Below are positions 50,926 to 61,216 of a DNA stretch of 64,000 nt, piece after piece. The DNA lies in assembly GCA_019694955.1 (NCBI GenBank), contig JAIBAX010000011.1, positions 1 through 64,000 of the forward strand. Reading direction: 5' to 3'. The number at the start of each line of letters is the position of its first letter. Positions within the stretch are counted from its first letter, which is position 1. The position numbers were made by a program, and so were the translations under genes. Below the pieces are notes generated by a model. It did not search any database. It was not told the origin of the DNA and saw only the letters and a program-made list of their open reading frames with translations. The DNA is from Chitinophagales bacterium (GTDB taxonomy: Bacteria > Bacteroidota > Bacteroidia > Chitinophagales > JADIYW01).

Positions 50926-53900
50926 TTATTGCATTAGCACAACCATTCCTTTTGTTTCAAACTTACTTCCGTAAATAGTTGTACCGCTAACGTTATAAAT
51001 ATAGGTGTCCACATTTTGTAGTTTCCCTTTAAAAGTTCCATCCCAACCAATGGTTTGCTCTGTGCTGGAAAATACTTTTTCTCCCCATCTATTAAATATT
51101 TCAAGATTTATCGTAGCAATTTCTTCACCTAAAACCATAAATACATCATTATTGCCATCGCCATTAGGAGAGAAGGCTGTAGGGACGAATACTACGGGTT
51201 TGTCATCCACCTGAATAACTGTACAAACTGTGTTAATACATCCTGAACTTGTCTCCGTTTCCGTTAAACAAATATTATAGTTGCCTGCAACGGTATAAGT
51301 ATGTGTTTCATCAAAATTGGTAGAAGTAGTGCCATCGCCAAAATTCCACACAAAAGTATTGGTTGGTTTAGATAAATTGTCTAAAACGACCTCATTCGCG
51401 CGAAGTACCGGATTTGGACTCGCCGTAAAATTCGGTGCGGGGCTTGTGCCAATAACAATATTTAGGATAGTGTCATCTTGTACATTACAGGTATTCGGAT
51501 TAGATGCCACCAATTTTACCTGAAAGACTCCTCCATTATCAAAATATTCACTAAAGCTCGATTCCGAATGTGTGATACCTCCCGGTAAAGTCCATAGTAA
51601 TGTGCTTGCATGTTGGCTTTGGCTATTGAACTGTATCTCAACAGGAGCGCAACCAGAGCCTGTATAGCTGGCAATAGCTTTGACTTCATTTAGCACGGTG
51701 ATAGATTTGACAATAGAGTCTTTCTTATTGCAACTATTTGCGACGATTAATTTAATGCTATAAGTTCCTTCCGTAGCATAGCTATGCGTTGGATTCTGGT
51801 CAGAAGAAGTGGTGCCATCGCCAAAATCCCAATTATATGTTTGACCGTTTGTAGATAAATCGGTAAAGTTTACCAATTGACCAATGCAAATTTTCCCTGC
51901 CGTATAATTGAAGTTGGCAGTAATCGCTCCCGATAAATCTTTTATCTCCAACGGTAGTGTTATGCTTTTTGTTACTGGGCAAGTATTGAAATTATTGGCG
52001 GTCAATTTTACATTAACTGTTCCAAAACTAGCATATGAATGACTGGGGCTTACCGCATCAATGGTGGAACCGTCACCAAACTCCCATACAAAAGTAGTAC
52101 CCAAAGAAGAAGTTGGTTGCGTTAAATTTGTGAATTGCCAAGACCTGCCATCACAAGGGCTGATATTGACAAATTCAAAATTAGGGATTAGTACATCTCT
52201 TTCTGTAATGGTAATTGCATTGGATGTCGCAGGGCAGCCATTTAAATCCACATTAACAACATAATCTCCACCACCATTGCCAACATATGTGCCACTATTC
52301 GCACCGGAAATATCAACGCCGTCTTTAACCCACTGGTAATGCGTCATTCCTGCGGTAGCACTTATATTTACTTGTTCCGTCGGACATATATTTGTGTTAA
52401 CTGCTACTATATTAACAGTAGGAATTGGCTTAATAGTAACATTGATGGTATTGGAAGTGCCTGGGCAATTATTCTTTCCAACGGCAACGGTATAAGCTCC
52501 TGTTGCAGATGCAGTATAGGTTGATGTGATTGCTCCAGAAATAATATTTCCATTTAAATACCATTGGTAATTATCCATTCCGGCAGTAGCAGATAAACCA
52601 ACAGAACTTCCCTGACAAACATATGTCGGTCCGGAAGGGGTTATAACGGAAGAAGGAATAGGATTTACGGTCATAGTAACGGTTGGCGCAGTGGCAGGAT
52701 TACCGGTAGCGCAACCTAAATCTGAGGTGAGTACGCATGAAACTTGATCTCCATTTTGAAAACTTGCATTGGTGTATGTTGCATTATTACTGCCAACATT
52801 TGCACCATTGAGTTTCCATTGATAGATTGGCACTGTTCCACCATTTACAGTATTTGCCGTAAAGGTAACTGAAGTGCCTGCGCAAATGGGATTGGCAGAT
52901 GGAGAAACATTTATTGATACCGGAAGTGCAGAATTGACCACCATATTGATAGCATTGGATGTGGCAGGACTTCCCGAAGGGCATTTGACATTGGAAGTCA
53001 AAGTACAGGTAATAATATCACCATTAGCAAGCGCATTATTAGCATAAGTTGCAGCATTACTGCCCACATTTACACCATTGAGTTTCCATTGATAAACAGG
53101 GGCTGTTCCACCATTTGTAGGCGTAGCCGTAAAAACGACATTGGTGCCTATACATATTGGATTAGATGAAGCCACTATTGACACATCCACAGGAAGAATA
53201 GGGTCTACCGTCATGATAATTGTATTGCTGGTGGCAGGGTTGCCCGTAGGGCAAGTAGCGTTTGAAGTAAGCGTACACTTAATCCTGTCGCCATTGTTCA
53301 ACGTATTGTTAGAATACGTTGCAGCGTTTGTTCCAACCGGATTATTGTTTAAATACCATTGATAAGTTGGAGCAGATCCTTGGTTCACCGGACTCGCAGT
53401 AAAAGTGATATTAGTGCCTTGACATAATACATTTTGCGAGGCTACGATAGAAACAGACACCGGTAGATTTGGATTTACAGCCATTGTAATTTCATTAGAA
53501 ATAGCCGGATTACCAGTAGGACATGTCGCATTCGAAGTTAAGGTACAGGTTATCTTGTCATTATTGGCTAAGGTATTATTGCTATAGCTTGCGCTGTTAG
53601 TGCCTACATTTACGCCATTGAGTTTCCATTGGTAAGAAGGATTTAAACCACCATTGACGGGAGAGGCTGTAAAGGTAACATTGGTATTTTGACAAATAGG
53701 GTTAGCGTTGGCTGCAATACCCACAGAAACAGGTAAGTTTGGATTGACCGTCATTGTAATAGCATTAGAAGTTGCCGGGCTACCTGATTTACATGTTTCA
53801 CTGGATGTAAGCACGCATGTGATAACATCATTATTCGCTAAAGCAGCACTACTATAGGTGTTGGAATTTGTTCCAACATTCACGCCATTTATTTTCCATT

Positions 53901-56900
53901 GAAAAGTTGGAGTAATACCTCCATTAACAGGTGTGGCAGTGAAGGTGACATTGGTTCCGGCACATATGGTGCTTGTATTTGCTGCAATACTGACAGAAAC
54001 AGGTTTAATAGGATTGACGGTCATAACGACCTGATTGGATGTTGCAGGGTTCCCGCTTGGGCAAATAGCATCCGAAGTAAGCACACAGGTGATTTTGTCA
54101 CCATTTGTTAATGTGTTATTGGAATAAGTTGTAGCATTTGTACCAACGTTTGCGCCATTGAGTTTCCATTGGTAAGCAGGAGTGGTGCCACCATTGGTAG
54201 GTGTTGCTGTAAAGGTTACGTTTGTTCCCGCACATATGGGGTTTGAACTGCTGTTAATGCTAACAGATACTGGCAAAACAGGATTTACCGTCATAGTAAT
54301 CTGATTGGAATTCGCAGGATTTCCGGTGGGGCAAACTGCATTTGAGGTAAGTGTACAAGTTATTTTATCACCATTTACTAATGTATTATTAGCATAAGTG
54401 GTGGCATTACTGCCCACATTAACGCCATTGAGCTTCCATTGATAAACAGGCACAGTACCTCCATTAGTTGGTGTTGCCGTAAATGTTACGTTCGTTCCGG
54501 CACAAATAGGATTTGCACTACTGTTTATACTGATGGATACTGGTAAATTCGGATTTACCGTCATAATAATTTGATTAGAAGTTGCTGGGCTTCCTGTCTT
54601 GCAATTTTCGCTGGAGGTAAGCACACAAGTAACCCGATCTCCATTTGTCAAAGTATTATTTGAATAAGTGGCCGAATTTGTGCCAACATTTACGCCATTG
54701 AGTTTCCATTGATAGGTAGGTGTTGCTCCTCCATTTGTTGGCGTGGCTGTAAACGTTACATTCGTTCCTGAGCAAATAATATTTGAGGAAGCAACTATAG
54801 ATACAGATACAGGTAAATTTGGATTTACAGTCATGGGGATAACATTGGAACTAGCCGGATTTCCGGTTGGACAAGTAGCATTAGAAGTAACCCTGCAAAA
54901 TATTACATCCCCATTATTTAAGGTATTATTGCTGTAAGAATTGCTGTTGACACCTACATTAGCCCCATTTAATTTCCATTGGTAGGTAGGTGAAGCGCCT
55001 CCATTAATTGCATTAGCGGTGAAAGTTACATTTGTACCCGCACAAATGGTATTATTGTCAGCGGCAATGGTAATGGATACAGGTAAGTTTGGATTTACCA
55101 CCATCGTTACTTGATTTGAAGTGGCAGGATTTCCGGATTTGCATATTAAGTTAGAAGTAAGTACACAGGTAATTTTATCGCCATTATTGAGGCCAGTGCT
55201 ACTAAAAGTTGGCGAATTTGCCCCAATATTGACTCCATTTAATTTCCATTGATAAGTAGGTGAACTACCTCCGTTTACTGGCGTTGCCGTAAAAAGAACA
55301 TTTGCACCAACACAAATAGGGTTGTTTGCTGTAGAGATAGAAACTGAAACAGGCTGGTTCGCAAAAACATCCATCGTAATTTGATTAGAACCAATGGATG
55401 GGCTTGCTACACAGGTTAAACTGGTTGTCATCGTACAGGTAATGACGTCATTGTCATTTAAAGTAGAGGATGAATAGGTGTTGCTATTGGTGCCTACGGG
55501 ATTGCCATTAATAAACCATTGATAGGAAGGTGTAGCTCCACCATTGGAAGGTGTTGCCGTAAATGTAACAGGATCGCCTTGACAAATAACGGGTGTTGCA
55601 GTACTAATACTGTTACCTAACGGTAATTTTGGATTGACAGTCATGGTAATAGTATTAGATGTAGCCGGGTTTCCTGTGGTACAACCTAAACTACTCGTCA
55701 ATTCTACCTTTATTTGGTCATTATTTGCTAATGATGAAGCGTTAAATGTGGCACTATTTGTACCCACTGGATTATTGTTTAAGTACCATTGGTAAACTGG
55801 TGTAGCACCTCCATTTGTTGGGTTAGCTGTAAAAGCTACATTACTGCCTTGACAAATTGGATTGGAAGAAGCATTAATACTTACTGACACGGTTTGCGGG
55901 CTACTTACCGACATCGTAATAGTATTGGAAGTAGCCGGACTTCCCGTAGCGCAGGTGGCATTAGAGGTGAGTACGCAAGTGATTTGGTCACCATTTGCTA
56001 ATGTTGAACTACTATACGTTGAAGCATTAGCGCCCACATTTACGCCATTCTTTTTCCATTGATAAACGGGTGTTGAACCCCCATTCGTAGGTGTAGCAGT
56101 AAAGGTGACGTTTGTACCGGAGCAAATTGAATTTGTTGAAGCAGCAATGCTAACACTAACAGGTAATGCCGGATTCACTGTCATGACAACATTTGAAGAA
56201 GTAGCAGGATTATTGGTAAGGCATGAGCCAGTTAATGTTAAAACACATGAAACGATATCGCCATTAGCAAAAGCAGTATTTGTATAGGTATTGGCATTGG
56301 TACCCACATTTGCACCGTTTAACTTCCATTGATAGACGGGAGAAAATGCAGCGTTGGCAGGTGTAGCTGAGAAAGTTACACTTGTGCCTGCACAAATGGG
56401 GTTAGCAGATGGTGCGATGTTTAAAACAACAGCATTTACGGTGTTTACCGTCATAGTAATAACATTCGAAGTTGCCGGATTTCCACTTGGACAGCCAATA
56501 TCGCTGGTTAAAGTAACTTTTACCTGATCATTATTATTCAAGGCAGCTGCCGGAATATAGGTTTGTGTATTGGTTCCGACGGGGTTATTGTTGAGATACC
56601 ATTGATATACAGGGTTAGTACCTTCGTTTGTAGGTATTGCAGAAAAGCTCACCGGATCTCCTGCACATATTTTATTGCTACTTACATTTGCTGTAACAGA
56701 AACAGGATTTATTGGGTTAACGGTCATGGTTAGTATGTTTGAACTGGCCGGACTGCCACTAACACAGGCGGCGTTGCTCGTCATCTCACAATATACCTGA
56801 TCATTATTTGCCAATGTAGTGGTAGTATAGGTCGTTGTAGTAGCTACTTGAACGCCATTTTTAAACCATTTATAACTAGGTGTTGATCCGCCGTTGATAG

Positions 56901-59589
56901 GCGTAGGAGTAAAGGTGACACTGGTGCCTGAACAGATATTATTGGCACTGGCATTAATGAGTACTGATGCCGTTACACTTGGTGTTACAGTCATGGTCAC
57001 GGTGTTGGAGGTTGCCGGATTTCCTGTTGGGCAAGTCGCATTGGAAGTCAGATCACATTTCACTTGATCACCATTCGCCAAAGAAGCATTCGAATAGGTG
57101 GCTGAGTTACTGCCAACAGGATTGCCATTTAAATACCACTGATATTGTGGTGTAGCGCCTCCATTGGTTGGTGTCGCTGTAAAAGTAACATTTGTTCCCG
57201 AACAAATCGGGTTGTTGTTGGCTGCAACAGAAACTGAAACGGCATTGTTAGCGTTTACAGTCATTGTTATTATATTCGACATGGCTGGATTTCCTGTTGC
57301 ACAACCACTAGAAGAAGTTAATTGACACTTTATTTTATCTCCATTTGCAGGAGTAATGGAATAAGTCGTACTATTTGTTCCTACCGGATTATTGTTCAAA
57401 TACCATTGGAAAGTGGGAGAAGCTCCGCCATTTCCGGGCGTTGCGGTAAAGGTGACATTTGTTCCGGCACAGATAGGGTTGCTGTTGACAGCTATGCTAT
57501 TAGAGACAGCTACGCTGGCCGTAACCGTCATCGTTATGGTATTGGAAGTGGCAGGACTGCCAGTAACACAGGCGGAATTGGATGTCATGACTACTTGAAT
57601 CTGATCGCCATTGTTGATGGTGGCTGGTGAATAAGTAGCACTGTTGCTACCTACATTCACACCATTCTTTTTCCATTGATAGGTAGGGGCGCTTCCACCG
57701 TTTACAGGGGTGGCCGTGAAGGTTACAGGGTTGCCGGGGCAAATGGGGTTTGCACTTGCCGCTATTGTTACGGAAGCAGCACCTGTAGGATTAACGGTCA
57801 TGGTAACTACATTGCTGGTTGCCGGATTGCCCGTAGGACAGGTAGCATTCGACGTTAGTGTTACTTTTATTTTGTCGCCATTTGTTAAGCTATTATTAGA
57901 ATAGGTAGCAGCATTAGAACCCACAGGATTATTGTTGAGGTACCACTGATAAGCAGGTGTTGTGCCGCCATTGGTAGGCGTGGCTGTAAAAGTAACGTTT
58001 GCTCCGGCACAAATAGGGTTGGAAGAAGCTGCGATGCTAACGGAAACCGGAAGATTTGGATTAACTGTTAGTACAATGCTATTCGAGTTTCCCGTACAAG
58101 TGCCATTGGAGACTTCTACATAATAAGTGCCTGCCAAGGTAGCCGTATAAGTATTTGTAGCAGCACCACCAATTAGAGTGCCATTTCTATACCATTTATA
58201 GGAGGTAAATCCTGTAGGTGCTGTTAAAACAGCATTGTCACCAGTGCAAAAATTGGTTTTATTGGCAGAAATGGAGACAGAAATATTATTATTAGGGACG
58301 GTTATTGTGTAAGCGATAAAATCAGCACAAGCACCATTGCCAATGTTTAGGATAGCGGGGTATGTGCCGGGCGTGTTGTAAGTAACGGTATGTGGGCCCA
58401 CGCCTGATGCAGTAGAAGGGGTGGCATTGGGACCAAAGTTCCAGCTATAATTGCCACCATTGGTAGAAGCATCCGTGAATTGGAAAACATTGCTACAACT
58501 GCCACCCACTTGCGCATAAGTGAAATCCGCCTTTAAAGCATCGATTTCTGCCATGCCGGCACCGGGAGGATTGAAGGAAATGGAGAAGCCATTGCCGGAA
58601 GAAGTGAAATTATTTACAAGAATGCCGTAAGTTTTACCCGCAACTAAATCTACATATTTTAACCATCCATTCTTTTTAGAAGCATTTGGTGTCGAATATA
58701 CGCAGTCGTTCCCAACCGAAGGGTCTTCATTTGTATCAGTGGAAGTTAAGTCAAGCCCTAATAGACCTCCTCTATTAAGGCAAGCAGAAGCATTGCATCT
58801 TAATAATGTCTTAGGAGTACAGCTATTTGGTCCGTTTGGTAATTCAAACATGGCAAAGTCTAAGTCGTCACCAAGTGCAGTAGGTGTAATTGTGAAAGTG
58901 AATTTCCCAGATTTAGAACAAGTGAATTTCATCCAACTCGAAGCGGTTTCTGAGTTTTGAGGGCCGTTATTATCATCGAGACAAGATAAATTGGCTTCAT
59001 CAGGAACGCTTCCTGAACCTGCTTTGAATTGGAATGTGGCCGTACTGTTCGTGCAAAGAAAAGGCCCAGTGATACAGTCTGATTGTGCAGCTGGGGTCGG
59101 GAGGTAGTTGTTTATACAAAGTTGAAATGTACCGCCATTGGCTACTGTTCTTGAGTTTACGCGTATGTAATAAGTGGTAAACGGAATTAGACCTCCTTTA
59201 TAGAGACTTACAAAATGCTGGTTAGGCTGAGAGGTAGCACAAGCTAACTCATTGATTGTTCCAGAGCAATTACCGGAGTATAATGCAATTTCCGGTGTTT
59301 TCATTGTTCCGTTGCCAAAGATGTCGCCATTGATTTGAATGGTAACATCAGATGCAATGGCTGTGAATTTAAACCATACGTCATTATTATTTATAGCCCA
59401 ACATCCTGGCTTGCCAAAACCACTTGTAGTAGCTCCCGTATTTGTAAATTGACCCGGGGCGGAACAATAATCATTTACATCAGTTAGATTATATCCTAAC
59501 TGACACTCATCACCTTGTGCAGCAACATAGTTCTGAATTCCAATAAAAAACATTAGCCATAAACATAGCTTCTTTAAGCTTCTTCCCAT
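50926..59589 (-). CDS. Giant T9SS-secreted repeat protein (Ig-like and PKD repeats, type B sorting domain)
   Basis: 2887 residues. Order: signal peptide (1-24, NYVAAQ); two beta-rich N-terminal modules with W and Cys pairs; a PKD-like domain (about 360-435); one short Ig-like domain; 20 tandem Ig-like repeats of about 90 residues (52657-58053), consensus pieces ICAGTNVTFTATPTNGG, YQWKLNGVNVGTNS, LTSNATCPTGNPATSN and MTVNP; two shorter Ig-like domains; four PKD-like domains (FVWEFGDGSTI, YNWDFGDGTTS, FVWNFGDGTTS); and a T9SS type B/gliding-associated C-terminal domain (VPTAFSPNGDGNNDVF, NRWGEKVFSS, GWDGTFKG). Each repeat has two Cys. It is likely a surface adhesin or filament exported by T9SS. 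Confidence 0.93.
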   Translation of the reverse strand: MGRSLKKLCLWLMFFIGIQNYVAAQGDECQLGYNLTDVNDYCSAPGQFTNTGATTSGFGKPGCWAINNNDVWFKFTAIASDVTIQINGDIFGNGTMKTPEIALYSGNCSGTINELACATSQPNQHFVSLYKGGLIPFTTYYIRVNSRTVANGGTFQLCINNYLPTPAAQSDCITGPFLCTNSTATFQFKAGSGSVPDEANLSCLDDNNGPQNSETASSWMKFTCSKSGKFTFTITPTALGDDLDFAMFELPNGPNSCTPKTLLRCNASACLNRGGLLGLDLTSTDTNEDPSVGNDCVYSTPNASKKNGWLKYVDLVAGKTYGILVNNFTSSGNGFSISFNPPGAGMAEIDALKADFTYAQVGGSCSNVFQFTDASTNGGNYSWNFGPNATPSTASGVGPHTVTYNTPGTYPAILNIGNGACADFIAYTITVPNNNISVSISANKTNFCTGDNAVLTAPTGFTSYKWYRNGTLIGGAATNTYTATLAGTYYVEVSNGTCTGNSNSIVLTVNPNLPVSVSIAASSNPICAGANVTFTATPTNGGTTPAYQWYLNNNPVGSNAATYSNNSLTNGDKIKVTLTSNATCPTGNPATSNVVTMTVNPTGAASVTIAASANPICPGNPVTFTATPVNGGSAPTYQWKKNGVNVGSNSATYSPATINNGDQIQVVMTSNSACVTGSPATSNTITMTVTASVAVSNSIAVNSNPICAGTNVTFTATPGNGGASPTFQWYLNNNPVGTNSTTYSITPANGDKIKCQLTSSSGCATGNPAMSNIITMTVNANNAVSVSVAANNNPICSGTNVTFTATPTNGGATPQYQWYLNGNPVGSNSATYSNASLANGDQVKCDLTSNATCPTGNPATSNTVTMTVTPSVTASVLINASANNICSGTSVTFTPTPINGGSTPSYKWFKNGVQVATTTTYTTTTLANNDQVYCEMTSNAACVSGSPASSNILTMTVNPINPVSVTANVSSNKICAGDPVSFSAIPTNEGTNPVYQWYLNNNPVGTNTQTYIPAAALNNNDQVKVTLTSDIGCPSGNPATSNVITMTVNTVNAVVLNIAPSANPICAGTSVTFSATPANAAFSPVYQWKLNGANVGTNANTYTNTAFANGDIVSCVLTLTGSCLTNNPATSSNVVMTVNPALPVSVSIAASTNSICSGTNVTFTATPTNGGSTPVYQWKKNGVNVGANASTYSSSTLANGDQITCVLTSNATCATGSPATSNTITMSVSSPQTVSVSINASSNPICQGSNVAFTANPTNGGATPVYQWYLNNNPVGTNSATFNASSLANNDQIKVELTSSLGCTTGNPATSNTITMTVNPKLPLGNSISTATPVICQGDPVTFTATPSNGGATPSYQWFINGNPVGTNSNTYSSSTLNDNDVITCTMTTSLTCVASPSIGSNQITMDVFANQPVSVSISTANNPICVGANVLFTATPVNGGSSPTYQWKLNGVNIGANSPTFSSTGLNNGDKITCVLTSNLICKSGNPATSNQVTMVVNPNLPVSITIAADNNTICAGTNVTFTANAINGGASPTYQWKLNGANVGVNSNSYSNNTLNNGDVIFCRVTSNATCPTGNPASSNVIPMTVNPNLPVSVSIVASSNIICSGTNVTFTATPTNGGATPTYQWKLNGVNVGTNSATYSNNTLTNGDRVTCVLTSSENCKTGSPATSNQIIMTVNPNLPVSISINSSANPICAGTNVTFTATPTNGGTVPVYQWKLNGVNVGSNATTYANNTLVNGDKITCTLTSNAVCPTGNPANSNQITMTVNPVLPVSVSINSSSNPICAGTNVTFTATPTNGGTTPAYQWKLNGANVGTNATTYSNNTLTNGDKITCVLTSDAICPSGNPATSNQVVMTVNPIKPVSVSIAANTSTICAGTNVTFTATPVNGGITPTFQWKINGVNVGTNSNTYSSAALANNDVITCVLTSSETCKSGSPATSNAITMTVNPNLPVSVGIAANANPICQNTNVTFTASPVNGGLNPSYQWKLNGVNVGTNSASYSNNTLANNDKITCTLTSNATCPTGNPAISNEITMAVNPNLPVSVSIVASQNVLCQGTNITFTASPVNQGSAPTYQWYLNNNPVGTNAATYSNNTLNNGDRIKCTLTSNATCPTGNPATSNTIIMTVDPILPVDVSIVASSNPICIGTNVVFTATPTNGGTAPVYQWKLNGVNVGSNAATYANNALANGDIITCTLTSNVKCPSGSPATSNAINMVVNSALPVSINVSPSANPICAGTSVTFTANTVNGGTVPIYQWKLNGANVGSNNATYTNASFQNGDQVSCVLTSDLGCATGNPATAPTVTMTVNPIPSSVITPSGPTYVCQGSSVGLSATAGMDNYQWYLNGNIISGAITSTYTASATGAYTVAVGKNNCPGTSNTINVTIKPIPTVNIVAVNTNICPTEQVNISATAGMTHYQWVKDGVDISGANSGTYVGNGGGDYVVNVDLNGCPATSNAITITERDVLIPNFEFVNISPCDGRSWQFTNLTQPTSSLGTTFVWEFGDGSTIDAVSPSHSYASFGTVNVKLTANNFNTCPVTKSITLPLEIKDLSGAITANFNYTAGKICIGQLVNFTDLSTNGQTYNWDFGDGTTSSDQNPTHSYATEGTYSIKLIVANSCNKKDSIVKSITVLNEVKAIASYTGSGCAPVEIQFNSQSQHASTLLWTLPGGITHSESSFSEYFDNGGVFQVKLVASNPNTCNVQDDTILNIVIGTSPAPNFTASPNPVLRANEVVLDNLSKPTNTFVWNFGDGTTSTNFDETHTYTVAGNYNICLTETETSSGCINTVCTVIQVDDKPVVFVPTAFSPNGDGNNDVFMVLGEEIATINLEIFNRWGEKVFSSTEQTIGWDGTFKGKLQNVDTYIYNVSGTTIYGSKFETKGMVVLMQ
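52657..58053 (-). repeat. Twenty tandem about 270-bp repeats in the giant protein gene
   Basis: Counted by translation: 20 units of 88-91 codons, average just under 90. Neighbouring units such as 13-15 (about 54000-54850) are especially alike, pointing to recent unequal recombination, while units 5, 7 and 10 are more diverged. Confidence 0.9.
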
Positions 59590-59680
59590 TACTTTGACTT
59601 TTATGTGTTAAAAATCGTGAATTTATTTTGAAATTCAAAGAGATAGTTGTTGATAACAAGCGATTATGTCTGAACAATTG

Positions 59681-59710
59681 TTGAAATATCTGTAATTTTT
59701 AATAGTTTTG
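59681..59710 (+). promoter_or_regulatory. Promoter of the thioesterase gene
   Basis: TTG (59681-59683), 19-base spacer, TAGTTTTG (59703-59710): a good Bacteroidota -33/-7 pair. The ATG is only four bases after the -7 box, implying a leaderless mRNA. Confidence 0.5.
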
Positions 59711-59714
59711 CTAC

Positions 59715-60227
59715 ATGAAGAAAAGCAAATCACCATCAGAATCCTTAAATATTCAAACTGAATTGATTATGCCGGGACATACCAATCCTTTGGGTAATTT
59801 GATGGGCGGTAATTTATTGAGTTGGATGGACGTTGCTTCGGGAATTAGTGCCTTGAAGCACTCCGGACATATCTCTGTAACGGCTTCTGTGGATAATGTG
59901 TCTTTCAAAATGCCGATAAAAGTTGGTGATGTAGTGATTATTAAATCGTTTGTCTCACGCGCTTTTAATACCTCGATGGAAGTTGTTTGTGAAGTATTTA
60001 TTCAAAATATGGACACAGGTACGGAAACGCTATCGCATCAGGCATTCCTTACTTTTGTTGCTTTAGATAAATTGGGCAATAGGGTTACTGTACCAGAGAT
60101 TGTTCCTGTAACAGACGCTGAAAAGCATTTATTCGACGGTGCCTTAAGAAGAAGGGAACTTAGGCTAGTACTTGCAGGAAAAATGAAACCTGTAGATGCT
60201 ATTTCACTCAAAGGTATTTTTAGTTAG
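59715..60227 (+). CDS. Acyl-CoA thioesterase, hotdog fold (YciA/BACH-like)
   Basis: 170 residues. Signature PGHTNPLGNLMGGNLLSWMD, with the hotdog helix GGNLLSWMDVASGISALKH, then VTASVDNVSFKMPIKVGDVV and TALSHQAFLTFVALD-like strand. Hydrolyses acyl-CoA in the cytoplasm; chain length not predictable. Monocistronic, divergent from the giant gene. Confidence 0.92.
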   Translation: MKKSKSPSESLNIQTELIMPGHTNPLGNLMGGNLLSWMDVASGISALKHSGHISVTASVDNVSFKMPIKVGDVVIIKSFVSRAFNTSMEVVCEVFIQNMDTGTETLSHQAFLTFVALDKLGNRVTVPEIVPVTDAEKHLFDGALRRRELRLVLAGKMKPVDAISLKGIFS

Positions 60228-60328
60228 TGAACTGTTAAATTTTGTTAAATGGTCAGTGGTCAGTGAACCGTGAACATTTCCACATCCTTAAATCCCCAAA
60301 TCTTCACATCTGCTCACTGTGAACAAAC
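60228..60328. repeat. Intergenic repeat spacer related to 25.4-25.7 kb
   Basis: Contains GGTCAGTGGTCAGTGAACCGTGAAC and CCAAATCTTCACATCT (60298-60313). The latter is the reverse complement of AGATGTGAAGATTTGG words in the 25.4-kb spacer. No gene. Confidence 0.6.
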
Positions 60329-61135
60329 TCAATACCACACCCTGAAATGCTCTTTTGCCAAACTTTCTTTTCGTAAAAATGCCAGCCCCATTTCAAAAAT
60401 ATCGATAGTGAGTGTTATTCTTTCATGGTTTTTGATGAATGCCCATGCTTCTTCCATCTCTTCTGACCAATAGATGTCATCAAAAATTAAAACCGTATCA
60501 TTATGACAATAGGGGAGTACCTGCTCAAAATAATTTACAGTCGGAATATGTTTGTGGTTGCCATCGAAAAAAACCATATCAACACTACCCATTTCGTTCA
60601 ACACCTCACCAAGAATATCATCGAAATTGCCGTTTTTTTGAATAATGTTATGCAACTCCAGTTGCTCGAAATGCTGCTTAGCTTTAGCTGCAATTTCCGG
60701 ACATCCTTCAATGGTATATATTTGACCCTCATTGCTGGCCTTGCTTAGATAAGCCGTGGTAATCCCTAAAGAAGTGCCAAGTTCAAGGATTTTTTTGCTT
60801 TGGAAGTAACGGACGATTCTAAACTGTAATTGTGAATATTTAGGTTTCTTTGTACTGGTTTCTAATATTTCCGCAACAGTTCTTTTGGAAGATTCCAATG
60901 ATTTGGATCCTGCACCTAAATCCGTAACATTTAATACGGTTTGATTTTTTGCCAAACCCTTCCTGAACTTCTCTATACTTTTGTATTCAGGATAAATGAA
61001 GTCATTTTCTAAAACTTTTGTATCGAAATTAAATACAAAAGGCGAATGTATCTTATATTTCGTTTTTGAATCCCACACATAGTGTAACCACGATAAGCCT
61101 TTTTCCAATAAATCTCCTAGTTGCATAGTCGGCAA
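60329..61135 (-). CDS. Class I SAM-dependent methyltransferase
   Basis: 268 residues. Motif I ILELGTSLGITTAYL (E..G.S.G), an acidic residue in IYTIEGCPE, and VDMVFFDGNHKH, like the O-methyltransferase/DUF-type family of FkbM-unrelated cytoplasmic enzymes. N-terminal helical extension (1-110) carries no clear domain. Substrate unknown. Last of a minus-strand run after the small membrane protein (81-base gap). Confidence 0.85.
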   Translation of the reverse strand: MPTMQLGDLLEKGLSWLHYVWDSKTKYKIHSPFVFNFDTKVLENDFIYPEYKSIEKFRKGLAKNQTVLNVTDLGAGSKSLESSKRTVAEILETSTKKPKYSQLQFRIVRYFQSKKILELGTSLGITTAYLSKASNEGQIYTIEGCPEIAAKAKQHFEQLELHNIIQKNGNFDDILGEVLNEMGSVDMVFFDGNHKHIPTVNYFEQVLPYCHNDTVLIFDDIYWSEEMEEAWAFIKNHERITLTIDIFEMGLAFLRKESLAKEHFRVWY

Positions 61136-61216
61136 AGGTAAGAAATAAGTTAAAAATCCCGAATGTTAATATTGAATAACGGTAGATTTTGAAGTCGAAG
61201 ACATAGAAATCAGTAA

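Noticed and set aside
57322-57630. Plus-strand open frames opposite the giant gene
   Set aside because: They follow from codon bias of the repeats; composition is not protein-like and they recur in each unit.
52657-58053. CRISPR-like array suggested by regular repeats
   Set aside because: The 270-bp period, translation in a single open frame and protein-level conservation show coding repeats.
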